Below, in pieces: positions 16,118-17,826 of a DNA stretch of 17,826 bases; the stretch's first letter is position 1; each line of letters starts with the position of its first letter. The stretch is from JAANXG01 sp049583715 (GTDB lineage: Bacteria; Pseudomonadota; Gammaproteobacteria; Arenicellales; JAANXG01). The notes beneath the pieces are model-generated. The model saw only the letters and a list, made by a program, of their open reading frames with translations. It did not search any database and was not told the origin of the DNA. The translations under genes were made by a program, and so were the position numbers. The stretch covers positions 1-17,826 of the forward strand of contig JBAUWJ010000079.1 of NCBI GenBank assembly GCA_049583715.1, given 5' to 3'.

Positions 16118-17206
16118 TTACTGCGTCGGAAAGACGGCGCGGTCGAACTCCTGGTATGTCGATACGTCAGGGGTCAGGGGCAGGCCCCGGGCCGACCAGG
16201 CGAAGAGACCACGAATCAGGGCGTTGCTGCGGCACACGGCACTGGTGGTGCGGACGATGTTGCGCACCGTAGCTCGCGAGACCTTGACGTCGGAACCGGT
16301 GGCGAAATGCGGGTTATCGTGGATCCTCTGCAGAGTCAGCACCGCGAGAACGAGACTCCACAGGCAGAATCGACGAATGCCGGTCTCCCGCGCGGGTATC
16401 AGTAGGGTGTAGGACAAGGCGTTTCGCAGATGGCCATGCGCAACGCCGACCAGCTCGCGCAGTCCCGCCGCGAAGGCGTCCCGATCGCGCCGCGGATCGA
16501 GCTCGCTGAGATCGTAGCCGTGAGCCGAAAACACCTCCCGCGGCAGCCAGCACGCGCCCCGCTCCTGGTCTTCCCATACGTCCTTGAGAATGTTGGTCAT
16601 CTGCAGGCCCTGCCCGAACGAGGCGGACAGATCGAAAAGCTGCTTCTCGCAGCGGGCGATCCGGGGCGAGTAGTCGCAGAAGAGCTCCGTCAACATCTGC
16701 CCAACGACCCCCGCCACGTAGTAGCAGTACTGGTCCATCGCCGCCAGGTTGGGCAGACCGTCGCGCCTTGGCCGGCGTTGAAAGGCCGGCATTCCGCGGC
16801 ACATCACGGCGATGCGGTTGCCGAGGATCGCCTGGGTCGTGGCATCGAGACTCCGCGTGACGTCTATCACCCGGGCGGTGTGCCGGACCAGGTGGTGCTC
16901 TTCGGGAGAGGAGTCCGTCGAGAGCCGCTCCTCGAGCTCGCGCGCAAACTCCCGCACGTCGTCGCGCCCCCTGAGAATCTCGATGAACCAGGCGTGGAAT
17001 CTCTCTTTTTCCTCGACCCGCACCCCGGGGTCGTCTTCGATGGTATCCGCGATGCGGCACAGCAGGTAGGCGTTGGTCACCGTACGCCGCAGGGGAGGGG
17101 GGAGCTGGGGTATGGTCAGGGCGAACGTCCGGGAAACCCCTCCCAGTACCGCGTCCTGGAACTGGTCGCCGTCCGCTCTCGATGTCGATTCGACCGCGTT
17201 GTTCAT
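16118..17206 (-). CDS. Squalene synthase (single-enzyme, eukaryote-like type)
   Basis: A 362-residue trans-isoprenyl diphosphate synthase family protein that would join two FPP to squalene, with NADPH. The two Asp-rich motifs are D54-TIE-D58 and D209-VWE-D213. SRTFALTI (25-32) and YCYYVAGVVGQMLTELF (160-176) resemble eukaryotic squalene synthase. The C-terminal RRFCLWSLVLAVLTLQRIHDNP followed by VKVSRAT matches the FC...VMAI.TL...N..VKI region of that type. The length exceeds that of HpnC or HpnD (about 280), so this is read as a one-step enzyme and not part of HpnCDE. The frame stays open upstream to 17374, but that part spans the promoter and family likeness begins near ATG 17206. It is the first gene of the operon. 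Confidence 0.93.
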   Translation of the reverse strand: MNNAVESTSRADGDQFQDAVLGGVSRTFALTIPQLPPPLRRTVTNAYLLCRIADTIEDDPGVRVEEKERFHAWFIEILRGRDDVREFARELEERLSTDSSPEEHHLVRHTARVIDVTRSLDATTQAILGNRIAVMCRGMPAFQRRPRRDGLPNLAAMDQYCYYVAGVVGQMLTELFCDYSPRIARCEKQLFDLSASFGQGLQMTNILKDVWEDQERGACWLPREVFSAHGYDLSELDPRRDRDAFAAGLRELVGVAHGHLRNALSYTLLIPARETGIRRFCLWSLVLAVLTLQRIHDNPHFATGSDVKVSRATVRNIVRTTSAVCRSNALIRGLFAWSARGLPLTPDVSTYQEFDRAVFPTQ

Positions 17207-17260
17207 TCTTGTCGACCGATGGGAATCCGGTGGTCGCCGTTGGCCTGAATGAGTCCCTCG

Positions 17261-17289
17261 ATTATAGTGAGTGGGCGGTGAATAATACC
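17261..17289 (-). promoter_or_regulatory. Probable promoter of the squalene/mevalonate/hopanoid operon
   Basis: On the minus strand a perfect TATAAT lies at 17266-17261, about 55 bases before the squalene synthase ATG. The -35 region is weak: GGTATT (17289-17284) at 17-base spacing is the best fit. The position before a tight minus-strand operon supports it. Regulation could involve the overlapping inverted repeat at 17271-17297. Confidence 0.55.
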
Positions 17290-17297
17290 ATGCCCAC
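17271..17297. repeat. Imperfect inverted repeat over the operon promoter
   Basis: GTGGGC-GGT (17271-17279) and ACC-AT-GCCCAC (17287-17297) pair with a two-base bulge around a seven-base centre. It covers the -35 and spacer of the minus-strand promoter, a typical place for an operator. No known binding-site consensus is recognised. Confidence 0.4.
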
Positions 17298-17397
17298 CCG
17301 GGGGTCGACCCGAGCGCGGAATCTCGCACGCCGGGAACGACGCCGGGCGAGTCCTTTCTGCTCGCGTTGGACAACTTGAAGATCGGAACATTCTATC

Positions 17398-17826
17398 GTG
17401 CGTTCTTCCGGTGATCGACCGACGGACGCCGCCCGCTGGCACCGTCTGTTTCGGGCCTTTGCCCGAACCGCGATCGCCGGATGGCTGCATGCCCGGTTCC
17501 GCGTGGAGCTGCACGGGGAAGAGCATCTGCGGCACGCTCACGGCGCACTGATAGTCTTCAACCACCGCCGGGACAGCGACGGGCCCGTCCTTAGCGCCAT
17601 CCTCCTGGGGCACGGGCGGGCGCGCCTGGCCGGCGTGGAGCCGTACGTCGTGGCCCGCGAGGACCTGTTCCGGCGCGGATTTCTGAGCCAATACCTGGAG
17701 ACATGGCCGCCGGTGCTGCGCGGGCCGCTCAGCGCGCTGTCCGTGGCCCCCGTGCTCCGCGCGATGCGGCTGCGTCCCATGCGCCGCATACCGGAGCACA
17801 GCCTGGAGGAGCTGCTCTCGGACGTG
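17398..17826 (+). CDS. PlsC-like acyltransferase, 3' truncated by window end
   Basis: The first 143 residues of a lysophospholipid/glycerol-phosphate acyltransferase-type protein. The sign is the catalytic H-x4-D motif in VFNHRRDSDGP, after an amphipathic N-terminus. Such enzymes move an acyl chain to a lipid acceptor at the membrane. GTG 17398 is chosen because an in-frame TGA lies at 17377-17379 and no other start falls between. The ribosome site is weak. It is divergent from the squalene/hopanoid operon; the 191-base gap between them holds the promoter and inverted repeat. The acceptor cannot be told from this part. The protein is Arg-rich, like other genes of this genome. Confidence 0.75.
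   Translation, partial: MRSSGDRPTDAARWHRLFRAFARTAIAGWLHARFRVELHGEEHLRHAHGALIVFNHRRDSDGPVLSAILLGHGRARLAGVEPYVVAREDLFRRGFLSQYLETWPPVLRGPLSALSVAPVLRAMRLRPMRRIPEHSLEELLSDV

Noticed and set aside
17207..17374. N-terminal extension of squalene synthase
   Set aside because: The open frame spans the TATAAT promoter and has no family likeness; ATG 17206 fits the family.

Overview
The window is GC-rich bacterial chromosomal DNA. It most likely comes from a gammaproteobacterium: the 23S and 5S rRNA and the malate synthase G track the E. coli sequences closely. This is my reading of sequence likeness, not a phylogeny, and I cannot name a genus. The unusual point is that this proteobacterium-like organism carries a mevalonate pathway and hopanoid genes in one gene cluster.

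Region 1 (1-2100, + strand) is the 3' end of an rRNA operon. The 23S gene is split by a 655-bp group I intron inserted after the base equivalent to E. coli U1931. P1, P4 and P7 can be drawn directly, and the P8-side loop holds a single-motif LAGLIDADG homing endonuclease. A tRNA-free spacer, the 5S gene and a strong intrinsic terminator follow.

Region 2 (2207-8303, + strand) holds four genes. The first encodes a 744-residue protein that joins an N-terminal GT2 glycosyltransferase, a central PqqD-like peptide-recognition domain and a C-terminal GT90/CAP10 glycosyltransferase; I consider it the best candidate here for an undescribed system. It is followed by an orphan TonB-like protein, malate synthase G (glyoxylate use) and adenine phosphoribosyltransferase (purine salvage).

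Region 3 (8350-17206, - strand) reads as one tightly packed operon from a TATAAT box near 17261. The order is squalene synthase of the single-enzyme type, hpnG, diphosphomevalonate decarboxylase, phosphomevalonate kinase, a fused class II HMG-CoA reductase-mevalonate kinase, type I IPP isomerase, hpnH, and a putative lipoprotein alpha/beta hydrolase. Together these turn HMG-CoA into IPP/DMAPP, condense FPP to squalene, and start hopanoid side-chain building. FPP synthase, HMG-CoA synthase, thiolase and squalene-hopene cyclase are not in the window. Gene junctions are overlaps or gaps of only a few bases to 79 bases, and several genes seem to use TTG or GTG starts.

Region 4 (17398-end, + strand) is the start of a divergently transcribed PlsC-like acyltransferase cut off by the window edge. 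No CRISPR array, insertion sequence, tRNA or phage gene was seen.
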